From: Youxingia wuxianensis
GTDB lineage: Bacteria; Bacillota; Clostridia; Oscillospirales; Ruminococcaceae
Reading direction: 5' to 3'
Assembly (NCBI RefSeq): GCF_014385085.1
Contig: NZ_JACRTD010000013.1
Location: forward strand, 1 to 39,535
Length of the DNA stretch: 39,535 nt
Positions 7,401-16,573 of the stretch are shown in pieces. Each line of letters starts with the position of its first letter. Position 1 is the first letter of the stretch. A model generated the notes under the pieces. That model saw only the letters and a list, made by a program, of their open reading frames with translations, had not been told where the DNA came from and ran no database searches. The translations under genes were made by a program, and so were the position numbers.

Positions 7401-9305
7401 TCATTCCAGCCCATCAACCCACAGGTCCCAGCAGGCGTCGCTGGGCATGCGCCAATCCCCCCTGGGGGACAAAGAAACCGATCCTATCTTGGGTCCGTCA
7501 GGCATACAGGAGCGCTTAAATTGTTGGGTGAAAAACCGACGGTAAAAGACATTGAGCCAATGTAAAATCACATCTTTACTATATGTCCCATCAAAGGCGC
7601 AAACAGCCAATTTCAGCACTTTTTGGGGAGCAAATCCCCACCGGATTCCATAGTACAGGAAGAAGTCATGAAGCTCATAAGGGCCGACAATTTCCTCTGT
7701 TTTCTGAGAAATCTCGCCTTCCTTGGCCGGCAGCAGTTCCGGACTCACCGGGGTATCCAAAATATCAAACAGCACTTTCTTCAGTTGGTTGTCCCCTATT
7801 TTTTCCGCCTCATAACGGACAATGTGGCGTATCAAAGTTTTGGGTACCGAGGCGTTTACTCCATACATGGACATCTGGTCTCCGTTGTAAGTGGCCCAGC
7901 CCAAAGCCAGCTCCGAAAGGTCCCCCGTTCCTACCACAAGCCCCTCTGTTCTATTGGCAATATCCATTAAAATCTGGGTGCGTTCCCTCGCCTGGGCATT
8001 CTCAAAAGTAACATCTTTTTGCTGGGCGTCATGCCCAATATCCTCAAAGTGGTTCATTACCGCCCGGGTGATGTCTATTCTTTGTAAATCAGCTCCCAGA
8101 CGCTGCGCTAAAACCTCCGCATTGCTTTTTGTCCGGCGGGTGGTGCCCAGTCCGGGCATCGTCACCGCAATAATATCCGAGCGGGGTCGTCCCAGCTTAT
8201 CCATCGCTCTGGCCGCTACCAGCAGGGCAAGCGTACTGTCCAGTCCTCCTGAGATTCCAATGACAGCCGTTTTGCTTCTCGAATGGTCCAGTCGTTTTTT
8301 AAGCCCCAGCGATTGAATGGACAAAATGTCCTCGCACCGGCTTTCCCGATGCAGGCTGTCTGATGGAATAAACGGCAGTGGATCAATCTTTCGGCTCAAA
8401 GTGGTATCCTCAACTGTGAGAGAAAAAGGTATAACTGTATACTCTGTACCACCCGACGCCGGAAAGGTGGTCAGCCTGCGACGTTCCCCTTCCAGTTTCT
8501 GCACATCCAGTTCAGTCACAAGCAGGCTGTTTTCAAACAAGCGGCTCTGGCCCAATAGTTGACCGTTTTCCGCAATCAGGTTATGCCCGGCAAATACCAT
8601 ATCTGTGGTAGATTCCCCTTCGCCTGCGTCTGCATACAAGTACCCGCATACCAGCCTGGCCGACTGACCAATCACCAACTGACGGCGATAGCTGTCTTTT
8701 CCCACCGTCTCATCACTGGCAGAGAGGTTTGCGATCACTGTTGCACCCGCCGAGGCATGAGCGCTGGAAGGGGGGATCGGAGCCCAAAGGTCCTCACAAA
8801 TTTCCGCCGCCAGGCAAAACTCTGGAATCTGCTCGCATTGAAACAAAAGCTTTGTCCCAAACACAACCGTCTGCCCGCAAAGGTGGACGACACCGTTTTC
8901 CTTGGGGGCGCAGGTAAAATGGCGTTTTTCGTAAAACTCATTATAATTGGGCAGAAAGGTTTTAGGAACTACGCCTAATAGTTTCCCCCGATGAATCGCT
9001 ACAGCGCAATTATACAGCTTCCCTGCATAGCGCACAGGAGCTCCTACTAAGGTAAGCAGGTCCAACCCTTCACTTTCCCTGCAAAGTTCTTTTAACGCGT
9101 CCTGTGCCCCTTGCAGCAGCCGCTGCTGCAAAAACAAGTCTCCGCAGGTATAACCGGTTATACACAGTTCCGGCAGCACCAGAAGCTTTGCTCCCTCCTT
9201 GGCAGCCGTTTTCATTCGGCAGGCGATCTCCCGCCGGTTATACTCACAATCCGCCACCCGGATATCCGGAGTAGCCGCCGCCACTTTAATAAATCCATAA
9301 CGCAT
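7401..9305 (-). CDS. nadE: Glutamine-dependent NAD+ synthetase
   Basis: A 634-residue cytosolic enzyme that makes NAD+ from nicotinate adenine dinucleotide, ATP and glutamine. The N-terminal nitrilase-type glutaminase (about 1-280) has the full Glu-Lys-Cys triad: Glu46 in LPELCITGY, Lys115 in VPKTFLPNY and Cys170 in AAEICEDLW. The C-terminal ATP-pyrophosphatase domain (about 325-634) has the P-loop SGGLDS at 352-357. The start is set at the ATG at 9305, where GGAGGG precedes it; an in-frame ATG 24 codons upstream has no family match. Length and domain order fit the long bacterial NadE. It is a single-gene unit bounded by two terminators. Confidence 0.96.
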   Translation of the reverse strand: MRYGFIKVAAATPDIRVADCEYNRREIACRMKTAAKEGAKLLVLPELCITGYTCGDLFLQQRLLQGAQDALKELCRESEGLDLLTLVGAPVRYAGKLYNCAVAIHRGKLLGVVPKTFLPNYNEFYEKRHFTCAPKENGVVHLCGQTVVFGTKLLFQCEQIPEFCLAAEICEDLWAPIPPSSAHASAGATVIANLSASDETVGKDSYRRQLVIGQSARLVCGYLYADAGEGESTTDMVFAGHNLIAENGQLLGQSRLFENSLLVTELDVQKLEGERRRLTTFPASGGTEYTVIPFSLTVEDTTLSRKIDPLPFIPSDSLHRESRCEDILSIQSLGLKKRLDHSRSKTAVIGISGGLDSTLALLVAARAMDKLGRPRSDIIAVTMPGLGTTRRTKSNAEVLAQRLGADLQRIDITRAVMNHFEDIGHDAQQKDVTFENAQARERTQILMDIANRTEGLVVGTGDLSELALGWATYNGDQMSMYGVNASVPKTLIRHIVRYEAEKIGDNQLKKVLFDILDTPVSPELLPAKEGEISQKTEEIVGPYELHDFFLYYGIRWGFAPQKVLKLAVCAFDGTYSKDVILHWLNVFYRRFFTQQFKRSCMPDGPKIGSVSLSPRGDWRMPSDACWDLWVDGLE

Positions 9306-9392
9306 CGGCGTTCCCTCCAAAGAATAGATTTTCTTTTCTTGGATTTCAATGGTATTAGTATACAACATTTTCCTCAAAACAACCAGTAGTAG

Positions 9393-9436
9393 AAATAACT
9401 TCCCCGGAAAATAGCAATTTTCCGGGGAAGTTATTT
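9393..9436. terminator. Terminator between the DtxR-family regulator and nadE
   Basis: Perfect 19-bp stem (9393-9411 with 9418-9436) with loop TAGCAA, followed by a T-rich stretch. It lies just after the stop of the leftward regulator gene. Confidence 0.88.
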
Positions 9437-9448
9437 TTCTTTCTCTAT

Positions 9449-9811
9449 CTATTCCACTTTCGCTTTTATTCTCTCAAAGGTTTCCTGACTGATCACATGT
9501 TCTATCCGGCAGGCGTCTTTATCCGCTAACTGCCTCTCGATACCCAATGTCTCCATTAAAAACTTGGTGATCAGCAGATGGCGCTCATAAATTTCCTCCG
9601 CTTTTTTCCGCCCAAGCTCCGTCAAAAGTATCTGGCCGCCGTCATCCATAGTAATATAGCCATTTTTACGAAGAATCCCCATTGCGCGGCTGATGCTCGG
9701 CTTAGTATATTCTAACTCGTTGGCAATATCAATCGAGCGAACAAAACCATTTTTATTTTGCAGCATCAGGATAGTTTCCAGATAATTTTCCCCTGATTCA
9801 TGCATTGCCAT
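9449..9811 (-). CDS. DtxR/MntR-family metal-dependent repressor
   Basis: A 120-residue regulator that starts at the ATG at 9811 (MAMHESGENYLETILMLQNK) behind TGAAAGGAGAATCT; a longer frame upstream lacks a ribosome site. Residues about 1-65 form the DtxR winged helix (RSIDIANELEYTKPSISRAMGILRKNGYI). Residues about 65-120 form the short dimerisation and metal domain (LGRKKAEEIYERHLLITKFL, with a histidine and acidic residues expected at the metal sites). There is no SH3-like third domain, so it is MntR-like in size. It would repress when Mn(II) or Fe(II) is plentiful. It is divergent from a small membrane-protein gene with a palindromic operator, the likely target. Confidence 0.9.
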   Translation of the reverse strand: MAMHESGENYLETILMLQNKNGFVRSIDIANELEYTKPSISRAMGILRKNGYITMDDGGQILLTELGRKKAEEIYERHLLITKFLMETLGIERQLADKDACRIEHVISQETFERIKAKVE

Positions 9812-9847
9812 ACAGATTCTCCTTTCAGGATGAATGATTTCTTGGTT

Positions 9848-9876
9848 ACTATAGCACATTTTTTAAAATTTCTCAA
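9848..9876 (-). promoter_or_regulatory. Promoter of the DtxR-family regulator
   Basis: Leftward -35 TTGAGA (complement of 9871-9876), 17-bp spacer, -10 TATAGT (complement of 9848-9853). Confidence 0.7.
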
Positions 9877-9905
9877 CCTTATGGAGAATTTTCTAGTTTC
9901 CCCTA

Positions 9906-9963
9906 TTGACAGTTTCATTTCAAAGTGATATATTTAGATTGCAAAAGTTAGCATATGCTAACT
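9906..9963 (+). promoter_or_regulatory. Sigma-A promoter with a perfect 18-bp palindromic metal-type operator
   Basis: -35 TTGACA (9906-9911), 17-bp spacer, -10 TATATT (9929-9934). Just past the expected start site comes the perfect palindrome AGTTAGCATATGCTAACT (9946-9963). DtxR-family operators often have TTAGC...GCTAA halves. A site at +5 to +23 would block transcription when bound. The neighbouring DtxR-family protein is the obvious binder. Confidence 0.8.
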
Positions 9964-10004
9964 AATCAATTTATTTTTTCTTCCCTCTGCAAAGGAGGAT
10001 GTTT

Positions 10005-10148
10005 ATGGTTCCCTTTCTTTTGGTTATCCTGATTACTCTGCTGCTCTCCGCCTCTTTCCTGATACTCATTCATAAGTTGCTCCGCCGTTTTCATAGGTTC
10101 GGTGGCCATAATGACGATTTTCCCTCTGGTATCTATCACATACATTAG
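10005..10148 (+). CDS. 47-residue small membrane protein, probably metal-regulated
   Basis: ATG at 10005 behind a very strong ribosome site (CAAAGGAGGATGTTT) and stop at 10146-10148. The product has one hydrophobic helix (residues 3-22: PFLLVILITLLLSASFLILI), then a basic turn (HKLLRRFHR) and a polar tail with four histidines and two aspartates (GGHNDDFPSGIYHIH). Promoter, palindromic operator, ribosome site and terminator are all in place, which makes this a real gene despite its size. I recognise no family. By position it recalls MntS, the short E. coli protein controlled by MntR, but there is no clear sequence likeness. Confidence 0.75.
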   Translation: MVPFLLVILITLLLSASFLILIHKLLRRFHRFGGHNDDFPSGIYHIH

Positions 10149-10172
10149 GCGGCAGATAATCGGTTAATACAA

Positions 10173-10209
10173 AAACTCCCGGATAGGGCTTTGCCTTATC
10201 CGGGAGTTT
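10173..10209. terminator. Bidirectional terminator between the small membrane gene and the V-ATPase operon
   Basis: 17-bp stem with a single G-U pair, loop TTT, T-run to the right (CCTTTTTT) and, for leftward reading, TTTTTG. It serves both converging transcripts. Confidence 0.9.
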
Positions 10210-10215
10210 CCTTTT

Positions 10216-10848
10216 TTACTGCTGATCAGCGACCATCATTTCCTTGACTTTCATTAGGCGAGTGAGGTTTCCTCGCTCGTTGTCCTCCAGCTTCATGGTG
10301 ATAAAGCGGATGGTCTCTTTCATCTCCGGAATCATAACATGTTCCAGAGCGTTTACCCGGCGGCGGGTTTTTTCAATCTCGTCCGCCAGCATATTACAAG
10401 TCTTTTCCACCTCGGCCAGTTCGATCAGCAAAGGCAGCAGCGCCGCCAGATCCAATACCGCCCCGTCCAGTTCCCCTGAAGTAAAGGCGAAACCATACGG
10501 CAGATCGGCAGTATCCTCGGCGCCCACATATTCAATGGTAGGCACGTTGACGCTCATAATATTGCGCTGTCCAGTTTTTACTTTCGCTTCCCGGGCCGGA
10601 TAGAGCAGCGCCTCCGATACGGCTTCAGAACCCATGCGCGCACCAGCAACCGCAAAGCGTCCCATAGCCGTGCTTAAAGAAGCCTCTATCTGCTCCCGAA
10701 GCTCTTTGTCACGACGCACGAAAAGCATAAAACGGCGCACCATCTCATCCCGTTTATCCTTCAGCAGCTTGTGTCCGCGCACCGCGGTCTGCAAACGCTT
10801 TTTTGTACGGGTAAGTTCCATTCGCGTAGGATTTACACGGACAGCCAT
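10216..10848 (-). CDS. ntpD: V-type ATPase subunit D
   Basis: A 210-residue central-stalk subunit that forms the rotor axle of the V1 motor together with subunit F. The N-terminus VNPTRMELTRTKKRLQTA and the long alpha-helical ends are typical of the family; the length is normal. It is the last gene of the ATPase operon, four bases after subunit B, and is followed directly by a terminator. Its ribosome site is weak (GAGG), so translation is probably coupled to subunit B. Confidence 0.95.
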   Translation of the reverse strand: MAVRVNPTRMELTRTKKRLQTAVRGHKLLKDKRDEMVRRFMLFVRRDKELREQIEASLSTAMGRFAVAGARMGSEAVSEALLYPAREAKVKTGQRNIMSVNVPTIEYVGAEDTADLPYGFAFTSGELDGAVLDLAALLPLLIELAEVEKTCNMLADEIEKTRRRVNALEHVMIPEMKETIRFITMKLEDNERGNLTRLMKVKEMMVADQQ

Positions 10849-10851
10849 ACT

Positions 10852-12240
10852 TTACGCCTCCTCAGCTTCCTGCTTCGGAAGATAATTGTCCAGATATTCG
10901 TCGCGAATACGTTTCAGCTCGGTCCTGGGCAGGATAGAAAGCAGTTTCCAGCCAATATCCAGCGTTTCCTCAATACTGCGGTTGGTGGTATATCCCTGGG
11001 AAACATATTCTTTCTCAAAAGCATCCGCGAATTTCGCGTACAGCTTATCCACATCAGACAAAGCCGCCTCGCCTAAGATTACCGCCAAACTCTTGGCGTC
11101 CTTGCCGCGGGCGTAAGCGGAGAACAACTGGTTCATGGTGTCCGCATGATCCTCCCTGGTTTTGCCTTTTCCGATTCCTTTGTCTTTCAAACGGCTCAGG
11201 GAGGGCAATACGTCGATAGGAGGTACAATTCCCTTTAAATACAGCTCACGGGAAAGCATAATCTGGCCCTCGGTAATATACCCGGTAAGGTCAGGAATAG
11301 GATGGGTTTTGTCGTCCTCCGGCATGGAAAGGATGGGAATCTGGGTAATAGAACCCGGATTTCCGCGGATACGTCCGGCTCTTTCATACAAAGAAGCAAG
11401 GTCTGTGTACAGATATCCAGGATAACCCCGGCGTCCCGGAACTTCTTTCCGGGCGGCGGATACCTCACGAAGAGCTTCTGCGTAGTTGGTAATATCGGTC
11501 AGAATAACCAACACGTGCATTCCCAGCTCATATGCCAGGTACTCTGCGCAGGTGATGGCCATACGGGGAGTAGAAATACGCTCTACCGCCGGGTCGTTGG
11601 CCAGGTTCATAAAGAGGACCGCGCGCTCAATCGCACCGGTTTTCCGGAAATCTTTGATAAAGAAGTCCGCTTCCTCAAAAGTAATACCAATAGCGGCAAA
11701 CACAACGGCAAAGCTCTCATTGGTGCCTCTTACTTTAGCCTGCCGGGCAATCTGCGCCGCCAACTGGGCATGGGGCAAACCGGAGCCGGAGAATACCGGC
11801 AGCTTCTGTCCCCTTACCAAGGTGTTCAGTCCATCGATAGCGGATATCCCGGTCTGAATAAATTCCGCCGGATAGTCTCTCGCTGCGGGGTTCAGCGGCG
11901 CGCCGTTAATGTCCAGGCGCTTTTCCGGGATAATCGCCGGGCCGCCGTCGATGGGGCGTCCCATACCGTCGAATACCCGCCCCAACATATCCGCGCTGAC
12001 TCCCAACTGGGTGCCATGGCCCAAAAAGCGAGCTTTGGCGTCGGAAATTTTTAATCCCTGGGAACTTTCAAACAGCTGAACCAATGCTTTGTCCTGGTTT
12101 ATTTCCAGGACCTTGCCGATACGGATCTCGCCGCTGGCCTGTTCAATTTCCACTAGTTCATCGTATTTAACTCCATCGACGCCTTCTACCATCATCAAAG
12201 GTCCGACAACTTCGCTGATCGTTTTATATTCCTTACGCAT
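10852..12240 (-). CDS. ntpB: V-type ATPase regulatory subunit B
   Basis: A 462-residue non-catalytic nucleotide-binding subunit of the V1 head. Typical stretches are [27 protein letters not shown] at the N-terminus, [18 protein letters not shown] where the catalytic subunit has its P-loop, and [14 protein letters not shown]. No Walker A lysine is present, as expected for B. Its start overlaps the end of subunit A by eight bases, a sign of translational coupling, with GGAGG before the ATG. Confidence 0.97.
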   Translation of the reverse strand: MRKEYKTISEVVGPLMMVEGVDGVKYDELVEIEQASGEIRIGKVLEINQDKALVQLFESSQGLKISDAKARFLGHGTQLGVSADMLGRVFDGMGRPIDGGPAIIPEKRLDINGAPLNPAARDYPAEFIQTGISAIDGLNTLVRGQKLPVFSGSGLPHAQLAAQIARQAKVRGTNESFAVVFAAIGITFEEADFFIKDFRKTGAIERAVLFMNLANDPAVERISTPRMAITCAEYLAYELGMHVLVILTDITNYAEALREVSAARKEVPGRRGYPGYLYTDLASLYERAGRIRGNPGSITQIPILSMPEDDKTHPIPDLTGYITEGQIMLSRELYLKGIVPPIDVLPSLSRLKDKGIGKGKTREDHADTMNQLFSAYARGKDAKSLAVILGEAALSDVDKLYAKFADAFEKEYVSQGYTTNRSIEETLDIGWKLLSILPRTELKRIRDEYLDNYLPKQEAEEA

Positions 12241-14044
12241 TGTCGCTGCCTCCTTCCATTAAGACGGCGAATTCGTCATCTAACTGCTTTCTCACTTCCG
12301 CAAAGTGCTGCTGACGCACATTTTCCGGGGCATATTTCATACGGCCGATTTTTTCCATAACCGGCATACTGGTGATCTTGGAGAACGCCACATCCGCATC
12401 TAATGCCTGCTGTCCCATTTCATACCAGGTTAAAATCATTTCCAGCATCCCATACTGTTTTTCCGGGGACGCGAAAGTATCCACCTCATGGAACGCAGAC
12501 TGATGCAGATAGTCCTCACGGATAGAGCGGGCACATTCCAAGGTCAGCCTGTCTTTAAAGCCCAAGGCGTCCACGCCCACCAAACGTACAATTTCCTGCA
12601 AATCCGCTTCTTCCTGCAAAATCTGTTTGGTACGCAGGACCATAGCGGACCAATCCGCGCCGATGTGTTTATCAAAATAACTCTCTACCTGATCGCTGTA
12701 TAGAGAATAGCTGGTCAGCCAGTCGATAGCTGGGAAATGACGCTGATATGCAAGGTTGGCGGAAAGCCCCCAGAATACTTTTACAATACGCAGGGTAGCC
12801 TGAGATACAGGTTCAGAGGTATCGCCTCCCGGAGGGGATACCGCCCCAATGGCAGTAACCGCGCCGGTACGGCCATCGCCGCCGATACATTTCACATAAC
12901 CGGCTCTCTCATAGAACTCCGCCAGACGGGAGGAAAGGTACGCCGGGTAACCTTCTTCTCCGGGCATCTCTTCCAAACGGCCGGACATTTCACGCAGAGC
13001 TTCCGCCCAGCGGGAGGTGCTGTCCGCCATGATCGCTACCTTATACCCCATGTCGCGGAAATATTCCGCAATGGTGATACCCGTGTAAATAGAAGCCTCA
13101 CGGGCCGCAACCGGCATGTCGGAAGTATTGGCGATGAGCACCGTTCTCTTCATCAAAGGAAGTCCCGTACGCGGGTCGTTGAGCTCCGGAAATTCCATAA
13201 GAACATCGGTCATTTCGTTTCCGCGCTCGCCGCAGCCGATATATACGATAATATCCGCATCCGCCCACTTTGCCAGCTGATGCTGCACCACCGTTTTACC
13301 GGAACCGAACGGGCCCGGGATTGCGGCTACGCCGCCTTTGGCGATTGGGAATAAGGTGTCAATAACACGCTGCCCGGTGATCATCGGCTCATCAGGAGCG
13401 ATTTTTTCTATATACGGGCGCCCACGGCGTACCGGCCAGCGCTGAAGCATCGGCAGTTCCACCGTTTCGCCGTCTTCTTTCTTCAGGCGGACAATGGGCT
13501 CTACAATCGTAGCTTCCCCGCTGTAGATCCATTCCACTTTGCCTTTCACATTTGGCGGCACCATAATTTTATGGAGCACCGCCGGGGTCTCCTGCACCGT
13601 ACCCAGCACGTCTCCTCCGGAAACTTCATCCCCCACGCTGGCTGTGGGAACAAATTCCCATTTTTTCTCCCGGTTGAGCTTGGGTACGTCGATTCCACGG
13701 GTAATCCGGTCCCCCGCCTGTTCGTAAATTACGTTGAGCGGGCGCTGGATACCATCGAAAATTCCTTCAATAACACCAGGAGCAAGCTCTACGGACATAG
13801 CCTCCCCTGTAAAATACACCGGCTCCCCTGGGCCCAGGCCTGCGGTTTCTTCATATACCTGAATAGACGCCCGGTCGCCTCTAAGTTCAATTACCTCGCC
13901 AATCAGCCGCCGGTCGCTTACACGAACAACGTCGTACATCTGTACGTGTGCCATGCCGGTAGCCACAATCAGCGGACCCGCTACTTTTACAATCGTACCG
14001 GTTTTCTGATCGGCCGCGGATAGGTTATCTCTAGGCTCTATCAT
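12233..14044 (-). CDS. ntpA: V-type ATPase catalytic subunit A
   Basis: A 603-residue catalytic subunit of the V1 head. The Walker A loop is GPFGSGKT at 244-251. The family's non-homologous insertion lies around residues 110-200 (for example [18 protein letters not shown]), and the GERGNEMTD and [27 protein letters not shown] segments are intact. It hydrolyses ATP to drive ion pumping, or works in reverse as a synthase. The ATG at 14044 is preceded by AAGGAG at some distance and AGGA closer by; it lies ten bases after the subunit F gene. Confidence 0.97.
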   Translation of the reverse strand: MIEPRDNLSAADQKTGTIVKVAGPLIVATGMAHVQMYDVVRVSDRRLIGEVIELRGDRASIQVYEETAGLGPGEPVYFTGEAMSVELAPGVIEGIFDGIQRPLNVIYEQAGDRITRGIDVPKLNREKKWEFVPTASVGDEVSGGDVLGTVQETPAVLHKIMVPPNVKGKVEWIYSGEATIVEPIVRLKKEDGETVELPMLQRWPVRRGRPYIEKIAPDEPMITGQRVIDTLFPIAKGGVAAIPGPFGSGKTVVQHQLAKWADADIIVYIGCGERGNEMTDVLMEFPELNDPRTGLPLMKRTVLIANTSDMPVAAREASIYTGITIAEYFRDMGYKVAIMADSTSRWAEALREMSGRLEEMPGEEGYPAYLSSRLAEFYERAGYVKCIGGDGRTGAVTAIGAVSPPGGDTSEPVSQATLRIVKVFWGLSANLAYQRHFPAIDWLTSYSLYSDQVESYFDKHIGADWSAMVLRTKQILQEEADLQEIVRLVGVDALGFKDRLTLECARSIREDYLHQSAFHEVDTFASPEKQYGMLEMILTWYEMGQQALDADVAFSKITSMPVMEKIGRMKYAPENVRQQHFAEVRKQLDDEFAVLMEGGSDNA

Positions 14045-14053
14045 CTTCTATCC

Positions 14054-14386
14054 TTACTCTCCTTCCCCGAACAAAATGTCCGCGCCAAGCGCTTTTTCCA
14101 CGTTGGCTTTTACGCCTTTCATACCAAATCCATTACTTCCAAAACGGTTAGGTATCGGAATAATCGCTGGAAACGCCTGCGTCTTATAACGTCCAATCGC
14201 TTCTTCCGCTTGAATTGCAGCTTGTTCGGTAATATAGATCACTGCGCAGCCTTCACGGGCAAGTTTATGGATGGCTTTTTCGGTTTGTTCCGGAGTCTCC
14301 ACAAACACCGCTTTGATTCCCAATGCATTAAACAGCATCACCGAATCCCGGTCGCCCACAGCCGCAATCGCAATATTATTATTCAT
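14054..14386 (-). CDS. V-type ATPase subunit F
   Basis: A 110-residue rotor-stalk subunit that pairs with subunit D. Residues IAAVGDRDSVMLFNALGIKAVF and the closing AVIYITEQAA... segment fit the Rossmann-like fold of the family. The gene lies between C and A, as in other bacterial V-ATPase operons. GAGGAG precedes the ATG. Confidence 0.92.
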   Translation of the reverse strand: MNNNIAIAAVGDRDSVMLFNALGIKAVFVETPEQTEKAIHKLAREGCAVIYITEQAAIQAEEAIGRYKTQAFPAIIPIPNRFGSNGFGMKGVKANVEKALGADILFGEGE

Positions 14387-14401
14387 CTTGAACTCCTCCC
14401 C

Positions 14402-15370
14402 TTACGCCACAAGCTCAGACAAGGTAATCGGAGTGCCCGCTCTTTTTGCGGCGAATAACACCCTTAACGCTCTAGCCTGTGCTTCCTGGTTTAACAGGTA
14501 ACCGATAATCGGCCCAATTCCAAAGGAATCGTCCTGTTCCCGGCGGATAATTTCTAACAGAGAGGAATCCATTCTTTTTTCAATATCCAGGGTTCTGCCG
14601 GATTTTGCATATTCATCCAGCGCAAAGCCGATAGCTCTTGCGCACACGCCCCGTCCCAGATGCTTGGAAAGCTGGTCTCTAGGCAGCTCCAGCGCCTCGA
14701 TAATATCTCGGTGTTCTATCTCTCCGCCTTCCAGCAGCAGAGGAGCCACCTTGCTCGCTCCCCATCCCAACACCTGCGCTCTGGCAACGGTAAGCACATT
14801 GAGCCAGTCGATCTGGGCGGTAAAGTATTCTTTGATCAAACTGCTCCGTTTCTTTTTCAGGATGGCGGCCCGGTAGGCGAAAATCGCCTTGTCCACCATA
14901 ACGCTCAACAAGCGGGGATCCTCTGTCTGATACAGTTTCAGCTCGATCTCCTCCATCGCGCCTCTCAACGGCTGCGGCAGAGCATCATAATCCCTGTTTT
15001 CCACGCATTTTTCCAGCAGTTCGACAGAAAAACAGCCGCCCTCCATCAAAACATCTTGTGCTTTTACTCCCAGCAAACGGGCTTTTAACAACGCTTTCAA
15101 GTTGTGGGCGTCCGTGGGAAGCAAAAATAAATCGGTATATGCTTCTTCCGGGGTAATCTCAGCGATAACGCCTCGTACCGTCCCCAGCTCCGCCTTGATC
15201 AGCTGTTCTAAATCCGCTCCCGCGCCGGCTCCGTAGCCGCTTTCCATAAGGATTTTCAACGCTTCCTTTTCATCCGCTTCAATAAGCCGGTTCCAACGGG
15301 CGCGGTCGATCATCTTGGTTTCCAGCACTTTAATACGGCTGACTGCATAGGGATAGCTTTTTTCCGACAT
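14402..15370 (-). CDS. ntpC: V-type ATPase subunit C
   Basis: A 322-residue subunit that joins the rotor stalk to the membrane ring (relative of eukaryotic subunit d). The start is placed at the ATG at 15370 (MSEKSYPYAVSRIKVLETKM) because AGGAGGTG precedes it; an in-frame ATG 16 codons earlier sits inside the end of subunit E and has no family match. Helix-rich sequence such as ARWNRLIEADEKEALKILMESGYG is typical. Confidence 0.93.
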   Translation of the reverse strand: MSEKSYPYAVSRIKVLETKMIDRARWNRLIEADEKEALKILMESGYGAGAGADLEQLIKAELGTVRGVIAEITPEEAYTDLFLLPTDAHNLKALLKARLLGVKAQDVLMEGGCFSVELLEKCVENRDYDALPQPLRGAMEEIELKLYQTEDPRLLSVMVDKAIFAYRAAILKKKRSSLIKEYFTAQIDWLNVLTVARAQVLGWGASKVAPLLLEGGEIEHRDIIEALELPRDQLSKHLGRGVCARAIGFALDEYAKSGRTLDIEKRMDSSLLEIIRREQDDSFGIGPIIGYLLNQEAQARALRVLFAAKRAGTPITLSELVA

Positions 15371-15374
15371 ATCC

Positions 15375-16022
15375 CTACACCTCCTGGCCGAATAAAATAG
15401 CGGAAACCTCACGCTCATACTGTTCTCTTACCGCTCGCAGAAGCACGTCAAACGAACCGTTGACATCGCTTTTTTCGCCGATCAACAGCACTCCGCCGTC
15501 AAAATCTGCCGGCGTTTTATCCAGTTTTAACAGGCCCATTTTCCCCGTTTTTTCCAACGCAATGTTCAACTCGTCCAACATGGAGCCTTCGCCGCCGAAC
15601 TCCGCTTTCAAACGGGAAAGAAAGTTTCCCTGATATTTTTCCATATCCGCCGCGGGAACCCGCAGGGTTTCCGTACCGGTTTCGGCCGCTTCCACTACAA
15701 TGCGGGTAATCAGCCGTGTCCAGCTTTCATCATCCAACTTTTTCAGCTCTTTGGCGGCTAAGGCAAACGCCTGGTCAAGAACCGCACGTTTGCTGGCCAA
15801 GCTGTTTTTGCGCGCTTCCAAATTGGCGATTAGCATAGCGCGGCGTTCTTCTTCCTCAGCGTCGGCTCTCGCCTTGTCGGCAATCGCCTGAGCCTGCGCT
15901 TTGGCCTGAGCCAAAATATCTGCTTTTACCGCCTGCGCTTTCTGCGCAGCTGCGTCCGTGATCGCTTTCGCCTCACTTTGCGCATCCTGCTCTATTTTCA
16001 TGAGTATCTTTTCTGCGCTCAC
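15375..16022 (-). CDS. ntpE: V-type ATPase subunit E (GTG start)
   Basis: A 215-residue peripheral-stalk subunit. The first 90 residues are an alanine- and charge-rich coiled coil (AKAITDAAAQKAQAVKADIL). The C-terminal globular domain follows (FDGGVLLIGEKSDVNGSFD). The start is GTG, preceded by GGGAGG eight bases upstream. It pairs with the H-type coiled-coil subunit to form the stator stalk. Confidence 0.93.
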   Translation of the reverse strand: MSAEKILMKIEQDAQSEAKAITDAAAQKAQAVKADILAQAKAQAQAIADKARADAEEEERRAMLIANLEARKNSLASKRAVLDQAFALAAKELKKLDDESWTRLITRIVVEAAETGTETLRVPAADMEKYQGNFLSRLKAEFGGEGSMLDELNIALEKTGKMGLLKLDKTPADFDGGVLLIGEKSDVNGSFDVLLRAVREQYEREVSAILFGQEV

Positions 16023-16062
16023 AGCTATAACCTCCCTTTCCTGTTACTATTGCTTTTTCTCA

Positions 16063-16536
16063 TTACAGCTGAATACCAAATACCAGCAGGATAGAGACCA
16101 GCAGCGCCAGGATCGCGTAGGTTTCAACCATAGCGGTCATTGTGATACCTTTTGCAGAGGAATCCGGTTGTTTCGCGGTCATATGGATAGAAGCCACCGC
16201 AGTTTTTCCCTGATAAATCGCAGACAATAATCCAACAATTCCGATAGGCATCGCCGCGCCAAACAGCGCCCAGCCCTGAGCAACGCTCACCTCTACCGGA
16301 GTTCCGCCCAACAGTCCCATACGTACAATAATAATAATAGCAGTCAAAAAGCCGTAGATTCCCTGGGTTCCGGGCAGCGCCTGAAGTACCAGAAGTTTAC
16401 CAAACATATTGGGGTTTTCCGCAACAACGCCAGCGGCCGCTTTACCGCCCAGCTGAACCCCGCAGGCAGAACCAATGCCAGCTAATGTTGCACAAAGAGC
16501 CGCTCCGCAAATTGCTATAACAGTACCTGTAGTCAT
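16063..16536 (-). CDS. ntpK: V-type ATPase proteolipid subunit K with sodium-site residues
   Basis: A 157-residue membrane rotor subunit with four transmembrane helices, formed by two hairpins. The ion-carrying glutamate is Glu138 (MVETYAILALL). The residues that bind sodium in Enterococcus hirae NtpK are matched: Leu54, Thr57 and Gln58 in LPGTQGIYGF, and Gln109 in SAIYQGKTA. This points to Na+ rather than H+ transport. Only the second hairpin carries the acidic residue, as usual for this type. Confidence 0.95.
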   Translation of the reverse strand: MTTGTVIAICGAALCATLAGIGSACGVQLGGKAAAGVVAENPNMFGKLLVLQALPGTQGIYGFLTAIIIIVRMGLLGGTPVEVSVAQGWALFGAAMPIGIVGLLSAIYQGKTAVASIHMTAKQPDSSAKGITMTAMVETYAILALLVSILLVFGIQL

Positions 16537-16573
16537 AATAAGTTATCCTCCTTGAATTTAAAATAATTTCAGT

